Source: CBDCVD01 sp965224015 (GTDB taxonomy: Bacteria > Pseudomonadota > Alphaproteobacteria > Rhizobiales > CBDCVD01). From it: a stretch of DNA of 64,000 nt. The translations under genes were made by a program, and so were the position numbers. The DNA lies in the NCBI GenBank assembly GCA_965224015.1, contig OZ245032.1:1178001-1242000 (forward strand). The letters are read 5' to 3'. A model generated the notes under the pieces. It searched no databases. It saw nothing but the letters and a program-made list of their open reading frames with translations, and was not told the origin of the DNA. Below are positions 9,210 to 18,502 of the stretch, piece by piece (position 1 is the stretch's first letter; the number at the start of each line of letters is the position of its first letter).

Positions 9210-10427
9210 TTGAATGCGCTACCGGACATGACACGCTCCAGTTTAGACATGTCGCATGGGCGCAAGCAGTGTTGGTTCCAACTTCAAAATAGAACTATGA
9301 ACACCCCACGCGCACTATATGTGGACGGCCTGCACCCTGCCGCAGATGAACAAAACGCCGCGATTGCGATTGTGCTGCCTCATTTTTCACATTTTAGTCG
9401 CGCAACGCCCACCTCGATCGACAGTGTTGCTCACAATCACGTCCGGTACAGCCGCCTTAAAGACAATATCGTGGTGATCGCCAACGCAACCGCACCGACC
9501 TTCGAGGGGGTCACAATCGCCAGCCCGGTTCAGCCACTGGAGAGACGACAGGATTGGCGCCGTTTTGTGTTGCGCCAGCTAAAGGACATCAACCCGGCAC
9601 TCATTGAAGTGCATTACGACTTTTCCTTTGCCACAAAGATAAAAGCTGCCTTGCCGCGGTCACGGGTTGTGTTTGTTCATCACGATCAGCTGTGGCAAAA
9701 CCTTTCAGGTTTGAAAAAGTGGCGTCGAAAAAATAATGTGGCGCGACTTGATGGGATCATAACGGTTTCCAAATTCGTACAAGCGCAATTTATCGACATG
9801 TTCCCACAGGCGCGCGCGCGTATTTTTGTGTGCCAGAACACAATTGATCTTTCATCCTGGCATCGCCCATGGGATGCGCCGCGGCAAAAGCGTATCGTCT
9901 ACGCAGGGCGCGCAACTCCGGGCAAGGGCATTGTTCCGCTTGTCCATGCCATGGCCCGCACGCTCGCGCGTCACGGCGATTGGCACGGGGTGATCATGAC
10001 CCACGGTTGGCAGGACGCTGATAGCGAAATTAAATCTCTCCGTGGTGAATTGAACGGGATCACGCCCCTTGACTGGCGGGTTGATGTTGATATTACTCAG
10101 GTGCGCAAGACCGTGCAGCATGCGGCGATTGCGGTCATGCCATCAATTATCCCCGAAGGCCTTCCTCTTTCGGCTCTGGAGGCGCATGCCGCTGGGGCGG
10201 CGTTTGCTTCATCAGGGGCCGGGGGGCTTGCGGAGGCCAGCGGTGGCCATGCGCTTTTGTTGCAGCGTGTTGACGTTGAGGCCATATCCGAGGCATTGGA
10301 AACGTTAATCCAAGATGAAGCGTCTCGGCTGGAATTGGCGCGCCGCGGGCAAAACCACGTAAGGCAGACCTTCGACCCTAATACGCTCATCGCCCAACTC
10401 GACGACCTGCGCGGTATGTTAATTTAG
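9210..10427 (+). CDS. glycosyltransferase family 4 protein
   Basis: GT-B fold glycosyltransferase of about 376-405 residues. The C-terminal domain has the group-1 features VYAGRATPGKG and the donor-binding PSIIPEGLPLSALEAHAAG with its EGLPL...E pattern. It probably builds a surface polysaccharide or LPS chain. A TTG at 9210 opens the frame, but the ATG at 9297 (MNTPRALYVDG) starts where family similarity begins and may be the real start. A 3'-terminal fragment of this gene is duplicated at 11694-11759, upstream of the second GT8 gene. Confidence 0.88.
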   Translation: MNALPDMTRSSLDMSHGRKQCWFQLQNRTMNTPRALYVDGLHPAADEQNAAIAIVLPHFSHFSRATPTSIDSVAHNHVRYSRLKDNIVVIANATAPTFEGVTIASPVQPLERRQDWRRFVLRQLKDINPALIEVHYDFSFATKIKAALPRSRVVFVHHDQLWQNLSGLKKWRRKNNVARLDGIITVSKFVQAQFIDMFPQARARIFVCQNTIDLSSWHRPWDAPRQKRIVYAGRATPGKGIVPLVHAMARTLARHGDWHGVIMTHGWQDADSEIKSLRGELNGITPLDWRVDVDITQVRKTVQHAAIAVMPSIIPEGLPLSALEAHAAGAAFASSGAGGLAEASGGHALLLQRVDVEAISEALETLIQDEASRLELARRGQNHVRQTFDPNTLIAQLDDLRGMLI

Positions 10428-10524
10428 CTTGGAGATGGAACGCAGTATGCCCGCGTTAAGTTCTGAGAATGCAAAAAATGAAAAAAACGTGGCATTTTTC
10501 ATTGTCGACGAGAAATTTTTTCCG
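10362..10524 (+). repeat. duplicated segment, copy 1 (GT4 end plus GT8 start)
   Basis: About 160 bp covering the last codons of the GT4 gene and the first codons of GT8-1. It recurs with few changes at 11694-11856, including the whole junction TTAATTTAGCTTGG and the GT8 start region. Confidence 0.9.
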
Positions 10525-11607
10525 TTCGCTTATGCCAACGCCTTGCGTATTATTCAATTGGCAAATCACGACATTTCTGTGGAAATATTCTTGGAAGCAC
10601 CAAGAATACCACGATATCCTCAAATTGACGGAGTCAATATCAGGCATAACCAGTTGATGTCATTGTTACCCGAGAACCTGCCCTTCAATGAAAGGCTTCC
10701 GCCCATTGTTTGGGCGCGTATAATGGCTCCAAAGGTACTGCAGCAGTACGGTTATCAAAGGGCACTTTATCTTGATGCTGATATCGCCATTGTATCGGAT
10801 ATATCGGGAATATTTTTGACAGTTCCCTCATCGACATTATTTGCGGCGACACCTGATACGTTCGCAGAACTTCCCGCCGCCTCTCCGGAAAAAGACCTCT
10901 GGGCGCATCTCGCCGAAATCGGTTTGCAACGCCACCGGTATTTTAATGCCGGTATTATGCTCTTTGATATTGATTATTGGGTAAAGTTAGGTCTGGACCG
11001 CCGTGTTAGCCATCATGCTCAAAAATTTGGTGCAACCGCTCGTATGCTTGACCAAGATTTCCTGAATTTGACGTTTCAAGATGTGTGGAAAAAACTTTCC
11101 CCGCGATGGAATTTCCAAGGGATGTTATTTTGTATGGGGTTGGAGCAATGTTTGAACCCGGTTATTGTTCATTACACTATCCCTGTGAAACCTTGGTGGA
11201 AAAATTATTTGAAGCACGATAAAATACATGGTGAATATTTTGAAAGGGCACTTGACAACATAGGATTGTCTAAAATAAACAGGAGGCAATTTCCATTAAA
11301 ACCATCTGATAGCATGGCAAAAGGCGCGAGAACTTATTTCAGGAATTCGTTGTTTAAACATAATATTGCTACTCCTCATGTAAAGAAAAATCTCCGGAAA
11401 TGGAATTTTCTTAGGCACCATATGTTTAGATTCGTTCGAGACGGAATTAATCGAAATGAATTTTGCGACATTTCATCAATTGAATCGAAAGAAATACTGA
11501 AATGTTTGGAGAAGTTTGAGTTTGTGAATCCAAAAGAATTCAAGGGGAGTCATTTTTGCGCCGTCGACGAAAGCTGGCCAGGCATTGCATCATATACAAG
11601 GGATTAA
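10435..11607 (+). CDS. glycosyltransferase family 8 protein, first of three
   Basis: GT8 (LPS galactosyl/glucosyltransferase-like, GT-A fold) with FFIVDEKFF at the start, the DXD motif in YLDADIAIV (about residue 118) and the family's YFNAGIMLFD and DQDFLN blocks. It probably adds a hexose to a surface glycan. Conserved sequence begins about 20 residues after the start, so ATG 10447 is an alternative. The 3' half (about 11200-11560) is clearly AT-richer than neighbouring genes, which suggests recent transfer. It follows the GT4 gene almost directly and probably shares its transcript. Confidence 0.88.
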   Translation: MERSMPALSSENAKNEKNVAFFIVDEKFFPFAYANALRIIQLANHDISVEIFLEAPRIPRYPQIDGVNIRHNQLMSLLPENLPFNERLPPIVWARIMAPKVLQQYGYQRALYLDADIAIVSDISGIFLTVPSSTLFAATPDTFAELPAASPEKDLWAHLAEIGLQRHRYFNAGIMLFDIDYWVKLGLDRRVSHHAQKFGATARMLDQDFLNLTFQDVWKKLSPRWNFQGMLFCMGLEQCLNPVIVHYTIPVKPWWKNYLKHDKIHGEYFERALDNIGLSKINRRQFPLKPSDSMAKGARTYFRNSLFKHNIATPHVKKNLRKWNFLRHHMFRFVRDGINRNEFCDISSIESKEILKCLEKFEFVNPKEFKGSHFCAVDESWPGIASYTRD

Positions 11608-11693
11608 ACATGTGACTGCCTGTGGTTCATTTGTCAAGTTGAAGACGTGTATTGAAAGGGGCTGAACTTGATTTGCGGTCGACAGGAACCTAT

Positions 11694-11759
11694 GAGGCAA
11701 GCCTTCGACTCTAAAACGGTCATCGCCAAACTTGATGACCTGCGCGGCGCGGTATGTTA
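11694..11759 (+). pseudogene. 3' fragment of a GT4 glycosyltransferase gene
   Basis: Translates as RQAFDSKTVIAKLDDLRG and a stop. This matches the last 20 or so residues of the intact GT4 gene ending at 10427 (RQTFDPNTLIAQLDDLRG). It has no start and no upstream domain, so it is a duplication remnant. Confidence 0.88.
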
Positions 11760-11856
11760 ATTTAGCTTGGGGATGGAGCGCAATATGCCCGCGTTAAGTT
11801 CTGAGAATGCAAAAAATGAAAAAAACGTGGCATTTTTCATTGTCGACGAGAAGTAT
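11694..11856 (+). repeat. duplicated segment, copy 2
   Basis: Second copy of the GT4-end/GT8-start junction, matching 10362-10524. It shows that GT8-2 was placed here by duplication or recombination through that junction. Confidence 0.88.
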
Positions 11857-12924
11857 TTTCCCATCGCCTATGCGTTGGCTCGGCGTATTCGGCATCTGTC
11901 AGACGAGACACTTGATGTGTATGTATTTTACGAGTCGACCGTCACGCGGATAGATGTCCCCTCACATCCCGGCATCACCATTGTCGAGAACGCCCTGATG
12001 TCAAGGCTGCCGGATTATATCCCTCAATCGCGATCCAACAAAAGTATTGTATGGGCGCGCCTGATTGCTCCTCAGTTTCTCATACGGCATGGATATGAGC
12101 GTGCCCTACATCTGGACGCCGATATAGCAATCGCAGATGACTTACGGCCAGTATATAGTTATCTTCCTTGTGCCGGTGTCATGGCTGCCATTGCGGATCC
12201 AACCACGTTCCGGAAAAATTTTCCCGGAACAGAACTCTCTGTAAAGCAACATTTTCGCAATATTGGTTTGCGTAGTGACCGATATTTCAATGCCGGAGTT
12301 ATGCTTATCAACTTGAGAGAATGGTTGGAAACTGACTTCGCATCCATGCTCGCACCCTATTACAAAGCCTATAATAAACATCTTAGATTTGGTGAACAGG
12401 ATTTTCTAAACTACGTTTTTCAAGACAATTGGGAAGAGTTGTCTCCCCGTTGGAATTTCGGTAGCACTCTGGTTGGTTTGGGGATAGAACATGTTGTTAG
12501 GCCGTCGATTGTTCATTACTATGGCCTACACAAACCGTGGATTTATCCAAGCGAGCTCGCGCCAGATCATTTCCAGTATTTTGTTGATGCTCTACACTAT
12601 GCTGGTTTTAAACCGAATGATGTTTTCTCCGTGTTTCCTCACAGGCGCAAGGAAGTTACCAGGCTGATCAAAGGTCGGCTCCGCCATCAATTGTTCCGTC
12701 GTGGATACCGCACTCCCAAGGTCTCAAGAGCACTCCGTCAATGGCAGGAGAACCGAGGTGAGATATTGGGACGCTTGCGAGACGCTCTGGTTAATGATAG
12801 TATCATAGACATGTCCAAAGCTGAGGCTTCCAAATTAGCGGAGCAACTTGACATCGCTTTGTTAACGCCTCCTGAATTCCGCAGCAGTAATACGGTCGGT
12901 GTTAAAGAGAACTGGGAACTCTGA
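11773..12924 (+). CDS. glycosyltransferase family 8 protein, second of three
   Basis: GT8 enzyme of about 383 residues with HLDADIAIA (DXD), YFNAGVMLINL and EQDFLNYVFQ. The first 30 codons are nearly identical to GT8-1 because of the duplication, but the next part (PIAYALARRIRHLSDE) matches GT8-3 instead. The gene therefore looks mosaic. Role as for GT8-1: probable hexose transfer in cell-surface glycan synthesis; acceptor and donor unknown. The AT content is intermediate. A family-D repeat follows its stop. Confidence 0.88.
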   Translation: MERNMPALSSENAKNEKNVAFFIVDEKYFPIAYALARRIRHLSDETLDVYVFYESTVTRIDVPSHPGITIVENALMSRLPDYIPQSRSNKSIVWARLIAPQFLIRHGYERALHLDADIAIADDLRPVYSYLPCAGVMAAIADPTTFRKNFPGTELSVKQHFRNIGLRSDRYFNAGVMLINLREWLETDFASMLAPYYKAYNKHLRFGEQDFLNYVFQDNWEELSPRWNFGSTLVGLGIEHVVRPSIVHYYGLHKPWIYPSELAPDHFQYFVDALHYAGFKPNDVFSVFPHRRKEVTRLIKGRLRHQLFRRGYRTPKVSRALRQWQENRGEILGRLRDALVNDSIIDMSKAEASKLAEQLDIALLTPPEFRSSNTVGVKENWEL

Positions 12925-13241
12925 ATAACCTCCCGGGTCATGATTAAGATGAGCGTCTCAATTAACGGGCGTCACCTGCCCGCTCCCCATGAAAGGGTAC
13001 CCTGTCATGGGGGCAAAGACGGAGGAGGGCTGGCCAGGTCGTCAATAGACGTGCTCGTCTTTCTTGGTGTCTTTCAGGCCTTATGCGCACCGGTGATATG
13101 AAATTCTCAATGTAATATTTCGTCAAGTTGTATTTATAATATAGAATGGTAATTTATTGCAATTTATTAATCAATTTATATTTGGAATAAAAATTGAATG
13201 CAAGAAACTTCATATAAAATTTAAATAAGTGTGATGATAAT
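12925..13241. other. AT-rich spacer between GT8-2 and GT8-3
   Basis: The first 130 bp are a family-D element. The remainder (about 13090-13240) is strongly AT-rich and probably carries the promoter for GT8-3, though no clear -35/-10 pair stands out. Confidence 0.4.
12953..13053. repeat. dispersed repeat family D copy
   Basis: Begins with CGTCTCAATTAACGGGCGTC and ends with CCAGGTCGTCAATAGACG. The centre has the perfect inverted repeat CCCCATGA/TCATGGGG flanking a smaller AGGGTACCCT palindrome, so a long hairpin can form. Confidence 0.8.
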
Positions 13242-14372
13242 ATGACCAACGTAGTATTTTTCATTGTTGACGAGAAATATTTTCCCATTGCCTATGCGTT
13301 GGCTCGGCGTATTCGGCACCTGTCAGACGAGGCACTTGATGTGTATATTTTTTACGAGTCGACAACCGCGCGGGTAGATGTTCCCTCACATCCCGGCATC
13401 ACCATTGTCGAGAACACCCTGATGCCAAGGCTGCCGGATGATCTGCCACAATCCTCCCTGTGGCCGCCAATTGTTTGGGCGCGCTTGGTGGCTCCAAAGG
13501 TCCTTCGGGAGGGTGGTTATGGCGGGGCGCTTTATCTTGATGCGGATATTGCCGTATTAGGTGATTTACGTTTCGTGTTTCGTTTCCTTCCAGCAGAATG
13601 TCCATTAGCCGCTGTTCAAGATACCGGAACGTTGGGTACTATGTTTCCCGGAAAGAAAAAAATAACCGTGAAAGAGCGCTTAAAAGCGATTGGTGTTCGG
13701 GGAGAAAATTATTTCAATTCAGGTATACTGTTAATTAATTTGAACATTTTTACTGATATAGATCTATTTGCTCAATTAAATTCTTATAAAGATATAAATA
13801 GAAGCAATATGGATTTGCCAGATCAAGATTTCCTTAATTATTATTTTCAGAAATCATGGGAATTTCTCTCCCCTAGATTCAATTTTCAATTTACATTGCT
13901 AGAAATGGGTTTGGAAAAATATTTCAATCCCTTAATTATTCACTACAATACAATTATAAAACCTTGGCGAGGGGATATTTTTGATTATACACCGGCGCAT
14001 AGGCAGTATTTTATCAATCTATTCGACTCTCTTGATCCAAATATTGTAGAGGCTGGCAAAGCGCTCTTGAGGCCGCGAAGAACCAGATATGTTCGTGCAT
14101 TGAAGACCCGATGGCGAGAGCTACGCCACGAAAGAGGGCATACTCCCGAAAAAATTCGGCGCAGGGCACAGGCCTGGGAAACAGGACGGGCCAAAAAGTT
14201 TGAGTTTTTGCGCAATGCGCTCAGGCAAGAAAGGTTCTGTGATATTTCCGCAGACGAGGCCATCCGGTTAATTCATGCCCTTGATGCTCTTGAGAAGGAG
14301 CCCGCCCGCTACAGAAACGGCCGTTTTTCCTGCGGTCAAGACTATTGGCCAGACCCTTCGATGAAACCCTGA
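13242..14372 (+). CDS. glycosyltransferase family 8 protein, third of three
   Basis: GT8 enzyme of 376 residues starting MTNVVFFIVDEKYF, with YLDADIAVL (DXD, about residue 105), YFNSGILLINL and DQDFLNYYFQ. It lacks the 20-residue leader seen in GT8-1 and GT8-2. The first 120 codons are very close to GT8-2, while the middle (13620-14000) is AT-rich and diverged. Such a pattern points to recombination among the three paralogues. Probable surface-glycan hexosyltransferase. A family-D end (14385-14411) follows the stop. Confidence 0.88.
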   Translation: MTNVVFFIVDEKYFPIAYALARRIRHLSDEALDVYIFYESTTARVDVPSHPGITIVENTLMPRLPDDLPQSSLWPPIVWARLVAPKVLREGGYGGALYLDADIAVLGDLRFVFRFLPAECPLAAVQDTGTLGTMFPGKKKITVKERLKAIGVRGENYFNSGILLINLNIFTDIDLFAQLNSYKDINRSNMDLPDQDFLNYYFQKSWEFLSPRFNFQFTLLEMGLEKYFNPLIIHYNTIIKPWRGDIFDYTPAHRQYFINLFDSLDPNIVEAGKALLRPRRTRYVRALKTRWRELRHERGHTPEKIRRRAQAWETGRAKKFEFLRNALRQERFCDISADEAIRLIHALDALEKEPARYRNGRFSCGQDYWPDPSMKP

Positions 14373-14384
14373 CGCTCTTTGTTT

Positions 14385-14411
14385 CTGGCCAGGTCGTCAA
14401 TAGACGAGACG
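14385..14411. repeat. family D repeat end
   Basis: A single end, GGCCAGGTCGTCAATAGACG, directly behind the GT8-3 stop. It is the same end as at 13035-13053 and 42632-42650. Confidence 0.7.
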
Positions 14412-14440
14412 TGCTCATATGTCTTGTGTCCTGGTGTTTT

Positions 14441-15820
14441 TCAGGCCGTTGCCAGGGTTGGTGTGCGGGCCTGGCGCTCGCGTTTGAGTTCTTCGGCTAT
14501 CAAAAATGCCAATTCGATAGACTGGTCTGCGTTTAACCGCGGATCACAGTGGGTGTGATAGCGATCATGCAGATCGGCTTCGCTGACTTCCCGAGCGCCG
14601 CCGGTACACTCGGTTACGTTCTGGCCGGTCATCTCCACATGGATGCCGCCGGCATGAACGCCCTCGGCACGGCACACAGAAAAAAACTGCGTAACCTCAC
14701 TGAGAACCCGCTCAAAGGGGCGGGTTTTGTAGCCCGACGACGCCTTGATCGTGTTGCCATGCATGGGATCACAGGACCAGATGACGCTGCGCCCCTCGCG
14801 GGTCACTGCACGCATAAGCGCAGGTAAATGGTGCTCCACCTTGTCAGCACCAAAGCGCGCGATCAGGGTCAAACGCCCGGGAACATTTTTCGGATTGAGA
14901 ATATCAATCAGGCGAATAAGGGTCTCCGGCTCGCTCGTGGGGCCGCACTTAATGCCAAGAGGATTGTTGATGCCACGGCAGAACTCCACGTGTGCCTGAA
15001 CCGGATCACGGGTGCGATCGCCAATCCATAAAAAATGCCCCGATGTGGCGTACCATTCACCGGTAGTCGAATCGATGCGCGTCAAGGCCTGCTCATAGCC
15101 CAGCAGCAGCGCCTCGTGCGATGTAAAGAAATCCGTTTGTCTAAGCTGCGGCGTGCTACTTGGGTGAATGCCGCAGGCGCGCATAAATGCCAATGTGTCT
15201 GAAATCTGATCCGCCAATGCCGCGTAGCGATGTCCCTGCGGGCTGTCCTTGACAAACCCGAGCATCCACGCGTGCACATGGTCCAGATTGGCATAGCCCC
15301 CTTGCGCAAAGGCGCGGAGCAGATTAAGGGTCGCTGCGGATTGGCGATAGGCCATTTCCATGCGATGGGGATCGGGAATGCGGGCATTTTCGTCAAAGCG
15401 AATATCATTGACAATATCGCCGCGATAACTGGGCAGCGCCACGTCGCCCTGGGTCTCGTGATCTGAGGAGCGCGGCTTGGCAAATTGTCCGGCAATGCGG
15501 CCCACCTTGATGACCGGCGAGGCGGCGGCAAATGTCAACACGGCAGCCATCTGCAGCATCACACGGAAAAAGTCACGAATATTATCCGGGTGATGCTCAG
15601 CAAAGCTCTCGGCGCAATCCCCGCCTTGCAATAAAAACCCGTTACCCTTGGCGACCTCCCCCAATTGCCGCTTCAGCCGGCGCGCTTCGCCTGCAAATAC
15701 CAGGGGCGGATAGGTTGCAAGGCGCCCCTCAATGGTCTCCACGTCCTGAGGATCGGGGTAGGTGGGCATCTGAATGCCGGTCTTTGCCCGCCAACTCGCC
15801 GGGCTCCATTGGATACTCAT
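14441..15820 (-). CDS. class II 3-deoxy-7-phosphoheptulonate (DAHP) synthase
   Basis: First enzyme of the shikimate pathway: phosphoenolpyruvate plus erythrose 4-phosphate to DAHP. The 459-residue length and the sequence (LLQGGDCAESF, VGRIAGQFAKPRS, GIKCGPTSEP, CDPMHGNT, GGIHVEMTGQNVTEC) are those of the class II, plant/Mycobacterium-type enzyme, not the short class I type. It stands alone on the minus strand; aroQ, another pathway gene, is 8 kb away. The start ATG at 15820 fits the family's usual beginning, with a W-S-P-x-S-W-R segment. Confidence 0.95.
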   Translation of the reverse strand: MSIQWSPASWRAKTGIQMPTYPDPQDVETIEGRLATYPPLVFAGEARRLKRQLGEVAKGNGFLLQGGDCAESFAEHHPDNIRDFFRVMLQMAAVLTFAAASPVIKVGRIAGQFAKPRSSDHETQGDVALPSYRGDIVNDIRFDENARIPDPHRMEMAYRQSAATLNLLRAFAQGGYANLDHVHAWMLGFVKDSPQGHRYAALADQISDTLAFMRACGIHPSSTPQLRQTDFFTSHEALLLGYEQALTRIDSTTGEWYATSGHFLWIGDRTRDPVQAHVEFCRGINNPLGIKCGPTSEPETLIRLIDILNPKNVPGRLTLIARFGADKVEHHLPALMRAVTREGRSVIWSCDPMHGNTIKASSGYKTRPFERVLSEVTQFFSVCRAEGVHAGGIHVEMTGQNVTECTGGAREVSEADLHDRYHTHCDPRLNADQSIELAFLIAEELKRERQARTPTLATA

Positions 15821-16014
15821 AAGATTTTAGTCCGCTTACACTGTGCTTTTGTAGAAACCAGGGTCGCTTATTGATGGCCTGAAGGTCGATGGCCATGTGG
15901 GGGCCTATCACCTTGGCGCTCGCAACGCCTCACTATAGCGAATTCGCCCGCGCACCGCTATGGGAAATTATGGCTCTAGCCGACATGCCTGTTTCTATTA
16001 AAACATGGCACGTT

Positions 16015-16809
16015 CTAAACAGCAATCGGCGCTTTGATGGCGGGGGCGGCCACATAATTGTGCAAGGAAAAGTCGTCGTAAACAAAGTCAAAAATATCTC
16101 TCACGCGCGGGTTCAGGTGCATTTGCGGCAGGGCCCGTGGCGTGCGGTTTAGCTGCTGACGGGCCTGATCGAAGTGATTGGTATAAAGATGCGCATCGCC
16201 TAGTGTATGAACAAAGGTGCCGGGAATCAGATCGGTGGTCTGGGCCAGCATCATGGTCAAAAGCGCGTAAGAGGCGATATTAAAGGGAAGCCCGAGGAAA
16301 ATATCCGCCGAACGCTGGTACAATTGACAGGAAAGACGCCCCTCCATAACACTGAACTGAAACAGACAGTGACACGGCGGAAGCGCCATATGCGGAATTT
16401 GCGCCGGGTTCCAGGCAGAGACCACCAGTCGACGCGAGCCAGGATTGGTGCGAATTTCGTTCTGTACCCAGGCGATTTGGTCCAGTGTACGCCCTTCCCC
16501 CAAAGGCCACGAGCGCCACTGTGCGCCGTAAACGGGGCCCAGGTCTCCATTCTCATCAGCCCAGGCATCCCAAATGGAAACACCGTTTTCGTTCAGCCAG
16601 GCAATATTGGTGTCGCCCTTAAGAAACCAGAGTAATTCATGGATGATGGCCCGGGTATAAAGTTTTTTGGTGGTCAAAAGTGGAAAACCGACCGACAGGT
16701 CAAAACGCATCTGATGACCGAAAATCGCACGTGTACCAACACCGGTTCGATCGCGGCAATCGGTACCCGTTTGCATAACGCGGTCAAGCAAATCCAAATA
16801 ATTTTGCAT
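16015..16809 (-). CDS. thyA: thymidylate synthase
   Basis: ThyA methylates dUMP to dTMP with methylene-tetrahydrofolate. The 264-residue protein has RTGVGTRAIFG, ALPPCHCLFQF with the catalytic cysteine, CQLYQRSADIFLGLPFNIASYA and DAHLYTNH, so it is complete. The ATG at 16809 is chosen; a TTG precedes it. A family-B repeat begins only 6 bp upstream of this ATG and runs to 16920. The ribosome-binding region therefore lies inside or against a mobile-type repeat, and no clear Shine-Dalgarno is seen. This may reduce or alter expression. Confidence 0.96.
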   Translation of the reverse strand: MQNYLDLLDRVMQTGTDCRDRTGVGTRAIFGHQMRFDLSVGFPLLTTKKLYTRAIIHELLWFLKGDTNIAWLNENGVSIWDAWADENGDLGPVYGAQWRSWPLGEGRTLDQIAWVQNEIRTNPGSRRLVVSAWNPAQIPHMALPPCHCLFQFSVMEGRLSCQLYQRSADIFLGLPFNIASYALLTMMLAQTTDLIPGTFVHTLGDAHLYTNHFDQARQQLNRTPRALPQMHLNPRVRDIFDFVYDDFSLHNYVAAPAIKAPIAV

Positions 16810-16814
16810 CAACT

Positions 16815-16920
16815 TATACCAGCGGTATTGGCTTTATATACACGCCGACTGGTGTACTGCCTTGATAACACACCTCTTCGACGCTAAGCCATGAGTCATT
16901 GTTAAGGACCCTTGGTGTTA
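16815..16920. repeat. dispersed repeat family B, copy 2, abutting thyA
   Basis: About 106 bp starting ATACCAGCGGTATTGGCTTT and ending CCCTTGGTGT. It lies directly upstream of the thyA start codon on the minus strand. Confidence 0.88.
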
Positions 16921-17025
16921 AATGGTTTCCAACCGGCCCAAGGCGACCGCTGTATAGGTTCTCATCGTTGCGCGGCGTCTTCGCCAAATACCCAAAGACA
17001 ATGTAAAGGAAAGACCTGACACGCT

Positions 17026-17625
17026 CTAGTGCGACGCCGATCCCAGCGCGCCCGTATCGGGATGAATTTCCGCTGCCATCAGTCCATTGGGGCCTTCGCC
17101 GTATCGCACCAGAACCGTCTGCCCTGGACGCAATTCCGTCAATCCAAACCGGCGCAAAGTTTCCATATGCACGAAAATATCCGGGGTTCCCTCTCCGCGG
17201 GTCAAAAACCCAAATCCGCGGGTACGGTTGAACCATTTCACCTGGGCGCGTTCCAGACCGCTCGTGGGTGTCACGCTAACATGGGTGCGCACCGGCATCA
17301 TTTGGGACGGATTAACGACGCTCGTATTGTCCATGCTGATAATTCGAAGGGCCTGTAAGCCCTTGGGGCGGCTCAAGACTTCACAGACAATACGCGCACC
17401 TTCGTAGGCCGTCTGATAGCCATCGCGCCGCAAACAGGTGACATGCAACAACACATCAGGCATGCCATTGTCGGGGACGATAAAACCAAACCCTTTGGAA
17501 GCGTCAAACCACTTGATCGAGCCGGACACCTCAAAAACATCGACCGGGCTATCCGCCGCACGATCACTGCCAACCTCAGCATAACCTTCGGACATCAATT
17601 CGTCCGGGGAAAATTTTGTCCCCAT
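17026..17625 (-). CDS. cold-shock protein with two CSD domains
   Basis: A 199-residue protein with two OB-fold cold-shock domains, a layout common in alphaproteobacteria. The first is about residues 32-100 (GSIKWFDASKGFGFIVPD) and the second about 128-195 (QVKWFNRTRGFGFLTR). Each has RNP1-like KGFGFI/RGFGFL and a partial RNP2 (VLLHV, IFVHM). It probably binds single-stranded RNA or DNA. The region upstream (17626-17800) could be a long leader, as cold-shock genes often have, but no specific structure was identified. Confidence 0.92.
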   Translation of the reverse strand: MGTKFSPDELMSEGYAEVGSDRAADSPVDVFEVSGSIKWFDASKGFGFIVPDNGMPDVLLHVTCLRRDGYQTAYEGARIVCEVLSRPKGLQALRIISMDNTSVVNPSQMMPVRTHVSVTPTSGLERAQVKWFNRTRGFGFLTRGEGTPDIFVHMETLRRFGLTELRPGQTVLVRYGEGPNGLMAAEIHPDTGALGSASH

Positions 17626-18127
17626 GCTCTTCCTCGTAAATCAACTGATCCAGAACCACAATGCATCGCCAGATCCGCCATCACCTGAGCGTTGCACCAA
17701 CCCGCATCTTACCGCTTCATCTTTGTGACATTATCTGATTCGTCATCTTGCACGCTTAGGTTTTCTTTTTCTTTTACACAAACTATACGTGCTAACCGAT
17801 TCTCCACTTCGAACAATAGCATTCCCCTTGAATGATGAAACCGAAAAAGTCCGGCTTGTCCCCAGACCTACAACTTTTTCCATATTTTGCTGGTCAATAA
17901 TGATGCTGTTACCTGGAAAACCGGCATCGTATTCCCATGCAATTGAATCAAACTTGTTACCACGCTCACAAGCGCTTGACGGCGATCAACGATTCTGCTT
18001 AGTTGCGGTGTGCGTTCAGGTGGCGTGATCTGCTCACGCCGCAGGGAACACGGATCGAGACTTTACGGACTGAGACTTAACAGATCGAGACCTTAATGGC
18101 GCTTTGGGGTTGTAACGGCGCTTTGGT
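17626..18127. other. intergenic region between divergent csp and btuB genes
   Basis: About 500 bp without a recognised gene. It should contain the promoters of the cold-shock gene (leftward) and of the riboswitch-btuB transcript (rightward). No consensus promoter was confidently located. Confidence 0.35.
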
Positions 18128-18328
18128 GTTGGTGTGTTGGTTTCGAACAAATGCGTTGGTTTTGAGAAAACTAAGACTGTATGTCTCGAACAAGCCGTGG
18201 CTGCCCCCGCAACTGTAAGCGTTGAGCCTGCTCCTATATGTCACTGGATTGAATTTCCAATATCCGGGAAGGCAGGAGACAAAAGGCGATGATGCGCGAG
18301 CCAGGAGACCGACCTGAACGGTGTCACC
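18128..18328 (+). promoter_or_regulatory. cobalamin (B12) riboswitch
   Basis: Contains the highly conserved core GGCTGCCCCCGCAACTGTAA at about 18199-18218, followed by AGCG. Further on are GTCACTGG, GGGAAGGCAGGAGAC and GAGCCAGGAGACCGACCTG, in the order of the Rfam cobalamin element. It sits 175 bp upstream of a BtuB-like receptor. Adenosylcobalamin binding is expected to shut that gene off. The 5' boundary is approximate. Confidence 0.93.
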
Positions 18329-18502
18329 CATCTAACATGCGGGGTGCGTGTTAGTGCGGCTTGGCCGATAGCGGTGGCTTCGCTGACGGTAGGCTGTGGT
18401 TGGGTGGCGTTTTGGGGGTTTTTCTGTTTTCTGGAGCCGCAAGCTTCTCCCAATGTCTAGCCTGGCGTCGAATGTCATGTTATTCGCAACGCAAGGTGCC
18501 GC

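Noticed and set aside
9210..9296. N-terminal 29 codons of the GT4 gene as a separate leader peptide
   Set aside because: No independent ribosome-binding site or stop. It is simply an uncertain start region.
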